DNA of 44,106 bases from positions 1-44,106 of the forward strand of contig NZ_NBIU01000013.1 in NCBI RefSeq assembly GCF_003245365.1, in the 5' to 3' direction. Within the stretch, counting starts at the first letter, position 1, and the number at the start of each line of letters is the position of its first letter. This document shows positions 18,124 through 25,910 of the stretch, piece by piece. Under the pieces are notes generated by a model that saw nothing but the letters and a program-made list of their open reading frames with translations, was not told the origin of the DNA and made no database searches. The stretch comes from Helicobacter valdiviensis. GTDB lineage: Bacteria > Campylobacterota > Campylobacteria > Campylobacterales > Helicobacteraceae. The position numbers were made by a program, and so were the translations under genes.

Positions 18124-19004
18124 TTTTTCATTAAATCCATTAGGCTACTTTTAGGATCTTTCCCATCTAAAATTAGGGAAACTTCCTTGGCAATAGGGGT
18201 GTAGATATTGTTTTTCTCTGCTAAGGCATAGATTTCTTTAGAGGTTTGCACTCCCTCTGCTACTTCTCCAAGTTCTTCTAAAATGGTTTCTAGTTTTTTG
18301 TTTTGTGCTAGTCCAATACCTACGCGAAAATTGCGAGAAAGCGTGGAATTTGCTGTTAAAAACAAATCTCCAGCACCGCTTAAGCCTAAAAATGTTTCTT
18401 CTTTAGCACCAAAGAATTGCCCAAATCTACACATTTCTACAAGCCCTCTTGCAATCAATGAGGCCTTAGCATTATCTCCTAGATTTAATCCAAAACAAAT
18501 TCCACTTGCAATGGCAATTACATTTTTATAAGCTCCGCCTATCTCTCCACCCATTACATCTGTATTTGCATAAGGCTTTATGAAGCTAGGAAAGAGGGGA
18601 AGCCATTCTTTTGCATCTTCTAGGTTGTTTGAATGGATATTAAGAGCACAAGGTAGATTTTGTATAACCTCTTTAGCAAAGCTAGGACCTGCTAAAAAAG
18701 AGAGCTTGGCAAGAGGATAGAATTTGCTAAAAATATCACTTACAAAAAGCCCTTGTGAGATACCTTTGGAAGCAACTAAAATCTTAGCATTCTTAGGAAG
18801 TGGAAAACTCTCTAGCCAAGAAATAAGTGCAGAAGTTTTAATCGCTACTGCAAAATAGTCGCTATCTTGTGCTTCTTCTTTGCTAATTTGAAAGGGGGAG
18901 TTTAAATTTTTTCTTGAAATGATACAACTTTGATTTTTTTCTTTAAAAGCGTGGTGTAGTGCACTTCCCCATGCTCCACCACCAAATATGCTAATTTTTG
19001 CCAT
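18120..19004 (-). CDS. gpsA: Glycerol-3-phosphate dehydrogenase [NAD(P)+]
   Basis: A 294-residue enzyme making sn-glycerol 3-phosphate from dihydroxyacetone phosphate for phospholipid synthesis. The N-terminal nucleotide fold is [17 protein letters not shown]; the motif [10 protein letters not shown] and the catalytic-lysine region [16 protein letters not shown] follow; [13 protein letters not shown] and [11 protein letters not shown] mark the C-terminal helical domain. Length is slightly under that of E. coli GpsA but all key segments are there. It is a single gene on this strand. Confidence 0.95.
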   Translation of the reverse strand: MAKISIFGGGAWGSALHHAFKEKNQSCIISRKNLNSPFQISKEEAQDSDYFAVAIKTSALISWLESFPLPKNAKILVASKGISQGLFVSDIFSKFYPLAKLSFLAGPSFAKEVIQNLPCALNIHSNNLEDAKEWLPLFPSFIKPYANTDVMGGEIGGAYKNVIAIASGICFGLNLGDNAKASLIARGLVEMCRFGQFFGAKEETFLGLSGAGDLFLTANSTLSRNFRVGIGLAQNKKLETILEELGEVAEGVQTSKEIYALAEKNNIYTPIAKEVSLILDGKDPKSSLMDLMKN

Positions 19005-19186
19005 CTCTTGTTTTTTCCTGCCTTGTGCTTTTAATTTTAGTGTGGGATTTTAGCTAAAAATATATTAAATCTTGATTTTGATAAAGAGTTTAAAATCTAG
19101 GAGATGTTTTAAGTAGTTTGGATAAAAAGATTATAAGTTATTAAAATCTAATTAAAGCTAATAGCCTAAATGAGAAACCCCACTTG

Positions 19187-19217
19187 TTTTTTTTTTTTTT
19201 TTTTTTTTTGATACGAT
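19187..19217 (+). promoter_or_regulatory. Poly-T tract and extended -10 of the maturase-linked peptide
   Basis: Twenty-three consecutive T (19187-19209) end directly in TG-A-TACGAT (extended -10, hexamer 19212-19217). A -35 at normal spacing would fall inside the T run, so changes in run length would shift it. Homopolymers of this length are prone to slippage; in H. pylori, T-tract length in the sabA promoter is known to tune transcription. The paralogous promoter at 16071-16090 has only a short, interrupted tract. Confidence 0.65.
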
Positions 19218-19256
19218 GTTGTCTCCAATTTTGGAAGATAACTATAAGGAGTTTTT

Positions 19257-19349
19257 ATGAAAGATTTTACAATTGCTAAGCGTGATCTTGAAGATGAGAT
19301 TGTATTTTATTACTGCTTTAAGTATTGCGGAAATGCTAATCCTAATTAA
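19257..19349 (+). CDS. RiPP-like precursor peptide (copy 2)
   Basis: A 30-residue peptide, starting after an AAGGAG site. The leader-like part is MKDFTIAKRDLEDEIVF (1-17); the core-like part is YYCFKYCGNANPN (18-30) with Cys at 20 and 24. It shares the C-F-K-x-C-G core and the EDEIVF leader segment with the peptide at 16131-16220, but residue 18 is Tyr here and Cys there. It sits 79 bases before a radical SAM/SPASM gene, the usual layout for a peptide and its maturase, with a hairpin between. A thioether or other Cys/side-chain cross-link is a reasonable guess; the modification cannot be read from sequence. Confidence 0.7.
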   Translation: MKDFTIAKRDLEDEIVFYYCFKYCGNANPN

Positions 19350-19366
19350 TTCTTACAAAAACTATA

Positions 19367-19393
19367 TTTAGGAATCTTCTTAGGATTCCTAAA
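19367..19393 (+). terminator. Hairpin between precursor peptide and maturase genes
   Basis: A perfect 10-bp stem, TTTAGGAATC / GATTCCTAAA, with a 7-base loop, located 17 bases after the peptide stop and 35 bases before the radical SAM start. No clean T run follows, so it may be a partial terminator or an RNA-stabilising stem that keeps peptide mRNA in excess over enzyme mRNA, as is common in RiPP operons. Confidence 0.5.
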
Positions 19394-19428
19394 AACTTTA
19401 AAAATCTTAAAAATATTTAGGAAACCAG

Positions 19429-20736
19429 ATGACAATCACAAAACAAATTGATGAAAATACATTACTTACATTACCAAAAGATTTAGAATTTATTCCTTTA
19501 GATAAAGAAGTGTTGGTTTTATCTCCTAGCTGTGGGAATTTTATAGGTTTGTTTAATGAAGAGCAAGTTAGCGTGTTTAAGAATTTGCAACAATATTCCA
19601 TAGCTAAAGCAGGACAATTATCAAAAAGTAAAGCAGATTTTAATTTTGTCGTGGCGCAAATTTTAGATAGAGAGTTTTTTGATACACCTCTTAGTATGAT
19701 TGAAGAATATGATACGGCTCAAATTTATTTAACCAATGCTTGCAATCTTTCTTGCCCTCATTGTTATATGAGTTCAGGAAAGGCAAATGCAAATGAGCTA
19801 AAAAAAGAGCAATGGTATAGTGTGCTTGATAAACTTGTAGAATATGGCACAAAAGAAGTGATTTTTAGCGGTGGAGAGATTTTATTACATAAAGATTGCT
19901 TAGAGATTGTAAAGTATGCTAAAAATCTTGGATTGATTGTAAGGCTTAAAAGCAATGGAACGCTATGGACTAAAGAAAAGATTGAAGAGATAGCTAAATT
20001 TATTGATGATATACAAATTAGCATTGATGGAATTAATGAAGAGATGAATGCAAAAGTGCGTGGAGCTTTTAATTTTGATAAAGCTTTATTTAGTGTTGGA
20101 GAGTTTATAAAATGTGGAGCAAAAGTTATTATTGCTACAACGCCAACTTATGATAATATCAAGGAAATTGAAGAAGGATTTGTGCCTTTTGCAAAAAATT
20201 TATTAGCACTTTATGGGAAAAATTTAAAATTTATTGTTTCGCAAAAAATGCTTGGAGGCAGAGGCATAGAGATGAAATTTGATGAAGAATCTAAAGCCTA
20301 TGCAAAAAGTGCTGATTGTGTAATGGAGCAGATTTATCCTAATTATAAACTAAAAAACTTAGCCATTAGCATTGAAGGAAAAGAACGCGTTAGAAATTGT
20401 GGTTATGGTAATTTAACTATTGCAAGTAATGGTAAGATTTATCTATGCAATCGTGTGGATGAATTGCATCCTTTTGCTGATATTAATGAGGATTTAAAAG
20501 AAGTTTTGAAAAAAGCTAGAGAGTTTAATTACAAAAGCAGTGTAGATTTCGTCAATCCTTGTAAAGATTGTAGTGTGCGATACATTTGTGGGGGTGGATG
20601 TAGAATTGATGAGTATAATTTTAAAGGAAGACAAGAGTTGATGGATAAAGAAATCACAAAAGAATGCAGTGAAGCTTATAGAACAAAATTTAAGCAATCA
20701 TTGCTTAATGGATTAAAATATATCTATGCAATCTAA
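19429..20736 (+). CDS. Radical SAM/SPASM peptide maturase with N-terminal RRE-like domain
   Basis: A 435-residue enzyme. Residues about 1-90 resemble a PqqD-like RiPP recognition element (DLEFIPLDKEVLVLSP… FVVAQILDREFF). The radical SAM cluster motif is CNLSCPHC with Cys at 105, 109 and 112; SGGE follows as the SAM-binding motif (FSGGEILLHKD). The C-terminal SPASM domain is complete: NCGYGNLTIASNGKIYLC, then CKDCSVRYICGGGC (CX2CX5CX3C) and a final Cys in KECSEAY. Such enzymes bind two auxiliary 4Fe-4S clusters and make thioether, C-C or related cross-links in short peptides. An AGGA site is six bases upstream. The SNF2 gene overlaps its end by 11 bases. The likely substrate is the peptide at 19257, and probably the one at 16131. 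Confidence 0.85.
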   Translation: MTITKQIDENTLLTLPKDLEFIPLDKEVLVLSPSCGNFIGLFNEEQVSVFKNLQQYSIAKAGQLSKSKADFNFVVAQILDREFFDTPLSMIEEYDTAQIYLTNACNLSCPHCYMSSGKANANELKKEQWYSVLDKLVEYGTKEVIFSGGEILLHKDCLEIVKYAKNLGLIVRLKSNGTLWTKEKIEEIAKFIDDIQISIDGINEEMNAKVRGAFNFDKALFSVGEFIKCGAKVIIATTPTYDNIKEIEEGFVPFAKNLLALYGKNLKFIVSQKMLGGRGIEMKFDEESKAYAKSADCVMEQIYPNYKLKNLAISIEGKERVRNCGYGNLTIASNGKIYLCNRVDELHPFADINEDLKEVLKKAREFNYKSSVDFVNPCKDCSVRYICGGGCRIDEYNFKGRQELMDKEITKECSEAYRTKFKQSLLNGLKYIYAI

Positions 20737-22939
20737 TTTGCGTTTAAGATTTGATTGCATAAAAGAAGCAATTTCTATAAGATATCAAAGTAATATTGAT
20801 AGACTAGGTGTAGCCATTAGCACAAAAAGTCTAATAAAAAGTGCTAAACTTCAACCTATTGAAGAGGAGATGTTGGTTTTTGTTAGGCAATTTAATGGTG
20901 AAAAGCCCCCTTTTTTAATACCAGAAAAATTTTTTTGCGATTTGCTTTTTGAAAAAATAGAAGAGATTGATTTTTTATTTGCTCATAACAAAAATAAAAG
21001 TTTAAAACGCATACATAAAATGCCTTTTAAAACAGAGCAAAAGCATTTTGCAAAACTTAAAGCTACAAATATGAAATTTTACATAACAGGTTTTCAAAAA
21101 GAAGTTGCTAATGTAGAAATTTATTTTGATTTTAATGGTATTGAAGTCCCTATTTGGTATGATTTTTTAATTGTGAGCGATAATAAGCTTTTTATGATGG
21201 ATACAGCAGAAATTATCCAGAGGGCAAATGCTATTGTTGATATTACAAAGCAATATTTTGAATATGAAGAACTTAAAAGGCTAAAAGAGGAATTTAGTGT
21301 ATTAGTAAAATCTAATGATAGCCCTTCTAAGAGTGTAAGCTTTAGTAAAACTGCTAGTGGTTTTTTATCTTTTGAGAAAAAAATAGATGAAAATGTAGAA
21401 TTTTATAATCGCTTATTGGGGGCGTATTTAAAAGGAAAAAATTATGTAGAATTTAATGATGAGGTGTTTATTTTTAATAAAACAGATTTTGATGAAAAAA
21501 CAACTTTGCATTTAATGCAAAAAACAAATACTACAAACTATGATGTTGTAGAATTTTTAGAGAAGATAGAAAATATTAAACAATACCCTATGGATAATAT
21601 TTTAAAGGCTATAAAACTCCATATAAAAACACAGTTAAAACCCTATCAATATGAAGGTGTTTTGTGGTTGTGTAATCTTTATAAAAATAATTTATGGGGA
21701 GGATTGTTAGCCGATGATATGGGGCTTGGCAAAACTTTGCAAAGTATTTGTTTTTTAGTGGCTAATGATATTAAGAGTGTTCTTATAGTTGCACCAGCTT
21801 CTTTGGTGCAAAATTGGAAGAACGAGATTATAAAATTTACACACATTAAAGAGAATGAAATCTCATTGAATTTGGAGCAACGCAAGATTCAAATCTTATC
21901 TTATGAGAGTGCTAGAAGCAAGATAGCACAGCTTAAAAGCTATCAAGTTTTAATCTTAGATGAATCGCAAAAAATAAAAAATGATAAAACGCAAATTTTC
22001 AACGCATTAAGCCAAATTGAGCGTGATTTTACAATGATACTTAGTGGGACGCCTATTGAAAATTCATTACTAGATTTGTGGAATATGATGAGTGCAATTA
22101 ATGTAAATTTTAAATGGCTTTATGAAAATAAAATCGCTCCATTAGTGAGTGAAACACAATCAGCAATTAATCTAAGTGTAAAATTTTTAAGTCCTTTTAT
22201 TAAAAGGCGAGAGAAAAAGCAAGTTTTAAATTTGCCAAAGCGACAAGATGAAACGATTTTTGTTGATTTTAGTGATAAAGAAAGAGTGCAATATGATAGA
22301 ATTTATAATATTTTTGTATCAGCATTGCATACTGGCTTATCTGCAAGAGCAAATTTTGTGATGTTAGAGGGGCTTTTAAGACTTAGGCAGTTTTGCTCCT
22401 TGCATAAAATTGTTCCAAACTCCCTTTGTGATTGTGGAAATTTAGAAGATTCTAAAATGAAAGTGTTGTTAAAATTGGTGCATACTATTATTGAAAACAA
22501 AGAAAGAGTGCTTATATTTTCTCAATTTACAAAGAGTTTGGATTTGTTAAAAAACGCATTGCAAGATACTAATGTATTGTATTTAAATGGTGCGACTTCC
22601 AAGAAAGATCGTGCTAAATTTGTGGATAGCTTTCAAGAAAAAGATAGCCCCTTTAATGTGTTTTTAATAAGTTTAAAAGCTGGTGGTGTTGGATTAAATC
22701 TTACAAATGCACAAAATGCAATTATTTTAGAGCCTTGGTTTAATCCTGCAGTTGAGGAGCAGGCATTTAGTAGAATTCATCGCATTGGACAAGAAAAAGA
22801 AGTGAAAATTTATAGACTATTGTATAAAGAAAGCATAGAAGCTAAAATCTATGATTTAATTAATTATAAACTAGATCTTTCTTGTGATTTAAATGGAGAA
22901 TTGTTGAAGTTTGCAAAAGATATATTTTATAAAGCTTGA
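20726..22939 (+). CDS. SNF2/Swi2-family ATPase (DEAD-like helicase superfamily 2)
   Basis: A 737-residue protein. The N-terminal 290 residues are unlike anything I can name. Then comes a full SNF2 motor: LLADDMGLGKTLQSI (motif I, about 328-342), ILDESQKIKN (motif II, DESQ where most have DEAH), MILSGTPIENSLLDLWNMM (motif III), and in the second lobe LISLKAGGVGLNLTNA and FSRIHRIGQ (motif VI). SNF2 motors move along double-stranded DNA without unwinding it. The gene overlaps the radical SAM gene by 11 bases, so the two are translationally coupled. An SNF2 protein in a peptide-maturation operon is unexpected; SNF2 motors also occur in bacterial defence systems such as DISARM and Zorya, but nothing else of those is here. 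Confidence 0.85.
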   Translation: MQSNLRLRFDCIKEAISIRYQSNIDRLGVAISTKSLIKSAKLQPIEEEMLVFVRQFNGEKPPFLIPEKFFCDLLFEKIEEIDFLFAHNKNKSLKRIHKMPFKTEQKHFAKLKATNMKFYITGFQKEVANVEIYFDFNGIEVPIWYDFLIVSDNKLFMMDTAEIIQRANAIVDITKQYFEYEELKRLKEEFSVLVKSNDSPSKSVSFSKTASGFLSFEKKIDENVEFYNRLLGAYLKGKNYVEFNDEVFIFNKTDFDEKTTLHLMQKTNTTNYDVVEFLEKIENIKQYPMDNILKAIKLHIKTQLKPYQYEGVLWLCNLYKNNLWGGLLADDMGLGKTLQSICFLVANDIKSVLIVAPASLVQNWKNEIIKFTHIKENEISLNLEQRKIQILSYESARSKIAQLKSYQVLILDESQKIKNDKTQIFNALSQIERDFTMILSGTPIENSLLDLWNMMSAINVNFKWLYENKIAPLVSETQSAINLSVKFLSPFIKRREKKQVLNLPKRQDETIFVDFSDKERVQYDRIYNIFVSALHTGLSARANFVMLEGLLRLRQFCSLHKIVPNSLCDCGNLEDSKMKVLLKLVHTIIENKERVLIFSQFTKSLDLLKNALQDTNVLYLNGATSKKDRAKFVDSFQEKDSPFNVFLISLKAGGVGLNLTNAQNAIILEPWFNPAVEEQAFSRIHRIGQEKEVKIYRLLYKESIEAKIYDLINYKLDLSCDLNGELLKFAKDIFYKA

Positions 22940-23114
22940 ATGCTTTAGATGATTATCTTTGCGGTTTAGATAAACTTTGCTTCAATCTTATAAATTTTTA
23001 ATCTAGTCTATATTTTTAAGAATATTTTGGAGTTTTATTTTATCTACCAAATAAATTCAATAGAGTTGCAAGGACATATTTTAAAATGCTAATTTATTCT
23101 CTTGCTTTATGGAT

Positions 23115-24128
23115 TTAGTTTTTGATTAGGTTTTGTGGTAAGAGGATTTTAAAGCATTTTCTTTCTTGATTTAGTAGCTTAATATCTCCATTGTGTGCTT
23201 CAATAATTTGTAAAGAGAGTGCTAAACCTAGTCCGTTTCCTTTAAGTTTGGTGCTTTTAAAGGGCTCAAATAAAATTTGTGGGTTTTCAATAGCTTTACC
23301 ATCATCACAAATTTGAAAGAGGGCTTCATTATTTTGCATTTTATAAGAGATTTTTATGGTTCCTGTATCATTTTCACCTTCTTCTATGGCATCAATTGCA
23401 TTAAAAAGAAAGTTTTGTAAAACGATACATAAAAGCTCAAAATCTCCTATTAAATATGTATTTTCAAAATCAAAATCAAAATGGATTTCTTTGGTATAGG
23501 TGTAGTATCCTAGGGCTTCATGGAGTTCATTTTCTAGGGCGATTGGATCAATGCTGTCTTTTTGGATATGCACCCCTTTAGAAAAGAGTAGAGTTGCTTT
23601 GATAATTCTTTCCACACGCCAAATAGATTTTTTAATCTCAAGCACCAAAGCTTTATTCTTTAAATCTACGCGGTTAGCTAGAGTGGAGGAAAGCAGGGCA
23701 ACTGAACCAATAGGGTTTCTAATCTCATGAGCTAAATGCGCAGAAATTTGTCCCATAGAGGCAAGACGCTCCCGCCTTTTTTCGCTTGTGATATCAGTGG
23801 CGGTGATGATAATTTTATTAAGCTTTTTGTTAAGCTGCACCAAATAAACTTTTGTTTCAAATTCTATTTCTTGACGCTCTTCGTTGCTAATGAGTTCTAA
23901 AAGTTCGCTAATTTCACTTGCAAGAGTGTTTTGGTAAAAAATTTCACCATTTTCTTGTAGAACCCAAACAGCAGTAGGTAAAATATCCAAAACTTCCTCA
24001 AAAAGTGCTCTTAACTCAACAAATTCTTTTTCTACTTCATAGGTTTGTGTGATAAGCTCTTTTAAGCCTTTTGCAAAAGATTCTTTATCACTACTACTTA
24101 GAGATTCTAGTAAATTTTGATCAATCAT
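23115..24128 (-). CDS. flgS: Flagellar sensor histidine kinase FlgS
   Basis: A 337-residue soluble kinase with no membrane segment. A PAS-like domain (about 45-110) is followed by the H-box HLAHEIRNPIGSVALL with His134, an N-box (FLFNAIDAI), and the ATP-lid region GNGLGLALS. Length and layout match FlgS of Campylobacter and Helicobacter, which senses flagellar export-gate/MS-ring assembly and phosphorylates FlgR to activate sigma-54. The partner flgR is not in the window. It overlaps flgJ by four bases and shares its operon with flgI, which has a sigma-54 promoter, so the kinase may be in a feedback loop. Confidence 0.88.
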   Translation of the reverse strand: MIDQNLLESLSSSDKESFAKGLKELITQTYEVEKEFVELRALFEEVLDILPTAVWVLQENGEIFYQNTLASEISELLELISNEERQEIEFETKVYLVQLNKKLNKIIITATDITSEKRRERLASMGQISAHLAHEIRNPIGSVALLSSTLANRVDLKNKALVLEIKKSIWRVERIIKATLLFSKGVHIQKDSIDPIALENELHEALGYYTYTKEIHFDFDFENTYLIGDFELLCIVLQNFLFNAIDAIEEGENDTGTIKISYKMQNNEALFQICDDGKAIENPQILFEPFKSTKLKGNGLGLALSLQIIEAHNGDIKLLNQERKCFKILLPQNLIKN

Positions 24129-24463
24129 TTAGAACCTTTGACTTCTTTTGTGCCTTGCTTGCCTTGTAAATCTTTTAGATAATCAAACAAAAGATCGCTA
24201 AAACCAAAGCTACCACTTAAGCTTTCTGATAAAGTATCTCTATACATTGATTCATAAATATCATGTCCTGGTGCTTTAGGATAGAGACTATCATCCATTT
24301 TAAGTGCGGTGTTTAGCATATTTTTAATAATGAGTGCTTCAAATGCATCTGTTTGCTCTCTTAATCTTGTATCATCATCGGTTTTTGTGATTTTTGGAGC
24401 TTCTTTTGCTGCATCTAATAATTCTTTTGAGTATCCACTAATTCCTTTAAAATCTAGTTGCAT
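24125..24463 (-). CDS. flgJ: FlgJ-type rod-binding protein (no hydrolase domain)
   Basis: A 112-residue protein matching the N-terminal rod-scaffold domain of FlgJ: LREQTDAFEALIIKNMLNTA, then DIYESMYRDTLSESLSGSFG and FSDLLFDYL. The C-terminal muramidase domain of the enterobacterial protein is absent, as is normal in Campylobacterota, so a separate enzyme must open the peptidoglycan. It lies 10 bases after flgI and overlaps flgS by four bases. Confidence 0.9.
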   Translation of the reverse strand: MQLDFKGISGYSKELLDAAKEAPKITKTDDDTRLREQTDAFEALIIKNMLNTALKMDDSLYPKAPGHDIYESMYRDTLSESLSGSFGFSDLLFDYLKDLQGKQGTKEVKGSK

Positions 24464-24473
24464 ATTTTACTCC

Positions 24474-25562
24474 TTAGATGATTTCTAAATCTGCGTTAAA
24501 GGCACCTGCCTTTTTCATAGTTTCAATGATGGCAATCATATCTTTTGGTGTAGCACCCATTCTTTGAAGAGCTCTTGTAACACTTGCAATAGTCGGATTG
24601 TTGGTGCTAGTAACCATGCCAAGAGTAGGGCTAAAAGTAGCTCCACTTCCTAAATCTAGTGCTTCTGGATCGTTAATGTTTTCTGTGGAAACTTTAATGG
24701 TAATATTATTGTGCGTAACTACTACTGGTGAAACTTCCACTCCCATACCTGCAATGACTGTTCCTGTGCGTTCATTGATGATGATTTTTTCTTCTTTAAT
24801 GTAATCTACATCAATATTTTGAACTTTTGCTAAAAATTCTACCATACTCATATTTTCTGGACGCACTAGGCGGATTGTTCTAGGATCAATCGCAGTGGCT
24901 ATAGCTTGTGGCGTTTGGTTTGAATCATTTGGGGTATTTGTATTAAAAGCTTGATTAACGCTTGTTTGGATTCTAATGGCATTTTGGAAGTTTGCTTCTT
25001 TTAGACTTAAAGTTGCATTTGTTTTATTGTAAAGATCATAAGTAACCTCTCGCTCTACAATACCTCCACCTGAAAGCATAGCAGCTAGCGGGTGGTTGGC
25101 ACTGCCTCCTCTTTCACTTTTACCGCCAATTCCTACTGCACCTTGTGCAACTGCATAGATTCTGCCATCTAATCCTGAAAGGGGCGTAAGTAATAGCGTT
25201 CCACCTTCTAAGGATTTAGCATCACCAATGCTTGAAACTAAAATATCTATTTTATCTCCCTGTCTTGCAAAAGGAGGAAGTTTAGCAGTTACCATTACAG
25301 CAGCAGCATTTTTAGAGCTTATATCATTAGGATCAACTTTTACATTTACGCTCTCAAGCATATTAGAAATAGATTGCATAGTAAAAGTAGAAGTGGTTTT
25401 ATCTCCCGTCCCATTTAAACCAACAACCAAACCATAGCCAATGAGTTGGTTATCCCTAACACCTACAATATTAGCTAAATCACTTACTTTAGCACCAAAA
25501 AGAGAAGTGCCAAAAAAAGAAGCAAGGCATAAACTTACTAAGAATTTTGATATTTTCTTCAT
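24474..25562 (-). CDS. flgI: Flagellar P-ring protein FlgI
   Basis: A 362-residue periplasmic ring protein. A signal peptide (MKKISKFLVSLCLASFFGTSLFG split over about 1-23) precedes KVSDLANIVGVRDNQLIGYG and LVVGLNGTGDK, the family signature; NITIKVSTENINDPEALDLG and ATPKDMIAIIETMKKAGAF mark the C-terminus. I place the start at 25562, after a GGAG site; the frame runs on to 25622, but that part overlaps the sigma-54 promoter at 25610-25627 and would put residues before the signal peptide. It heads flgI-flgJ-flgS. Confidence 0.95.
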   Translation of the reverse strand: MKKISKFLVSLCLASFFGTSLFGAKVSDLANIVGVRDNQLIGYGLVVGLNGTGDKTTSTFTMQSISNMLESVNVKVDPNDISSKNAAAVMVTAKLPPFARQGDKIDILVSSIGDAKSLEGGTLLLTPLSGLDGRIYAVAQGAVGIGGKSERGGSANHPLAAMLSGGGIVEREVTYDLYNKTNATLSLKEANFQNAIRIQTSVNQAFNTNTPNDSNQTPQAIATAIDPRTIRLVRPENMSMVEFLAKVQNIDVDYIKEEKIIINERTGTVIAGMGVEVSPVVVTHNNITIKVSTENINDPEALDLGSGATFSPTLGMVTSTNNPTIASVTRALQRMGATPKDMIAIIETMKKAGAFNADLEII

Positions 25563-25609
25563 TTGCTCCATATCCTTATATTGCATTTTGAATACTATTA
25601 ATGGCTTTA

Positions 25610-25627
25610 AAGCAAATTGCATTCCAA
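25610..25627 (-). promoter_or_regulatory. Sigma-54 (RpoN) promoter of flgI
   Basis: On the minus strand TTGGAAT-GCAAT-TTGCTT with GG (25624-25625) and GC (25612-25613) exactly 10 bases apart. It is nearly the same sequence as the flgB promoter. The start of transcription should be near 25600, between the two candidate translation starts, which settles flgI at 25562. Confidence 0.82.
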
Positions 25628-25659
25628 AATGTTTTTAAGCTTTTTTAAACTTATTATGA

Positions 25660-25665
25660 TAAGAT
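25660..25665 (+). promoter_or_regulatory. Extended -10 for tRNA-Pro
   Basis: TG-A-TAAGAT with the hexamer at 25660-25665, 37 bases before the tRNA 5' end, divergent from the flgI promoter. Confidence 0.45.
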
Positions 25666-25702
25666 ACCGCTTTTATTTATTATAACTCTTATTTTCTTAA
25701 AG

Positions 25703-25780
25703 CGGAGTATAGCGCAGCCTGGCTAGCGCACACCCTTGGGGTGGGTGAGGTCGTGGGTTCAAATCCCGCTACTCCGACCA
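25703..25780 (+). tRNA. tRNA-Pro (anticodon GGG)
   Basis: The cloverleaf closes fully. Acceptor CGGAGTA pairs with TACTCCG (25770-25776). The D stem is GCGC/GCGC around AGCCTGGCTA. The anticodon stem is CACCC/GGGTG with loop TTGGGGT, giving anticodon GGG. The T stem is GTGGG/CCCGC with loop TTCAAAT. Discriminator A and an encoded CCA end at 25780. It reads CCC and CCU proline codons. Confidence 0.97.
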
Positions 25781-25910
25781 TTTTAGTCTTTCAATCAATC
25801 TTTAAAGTTTTGGATTTTTAATATATTTTATGTATTTTAATTTGTGTATTTTTAGAAAGTTTTTGGTTTAAAGAGAGTGTTAAAGCCAAGAAAGGCTCTA
25901 ACAAATAAGA

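Noticed and set aside
25563-25622. Longer N-terminus for FlgI
   Set aside because: It would overlap the sigma-54 promoter at 25610-25627 and put residues before a normal signal peptide.
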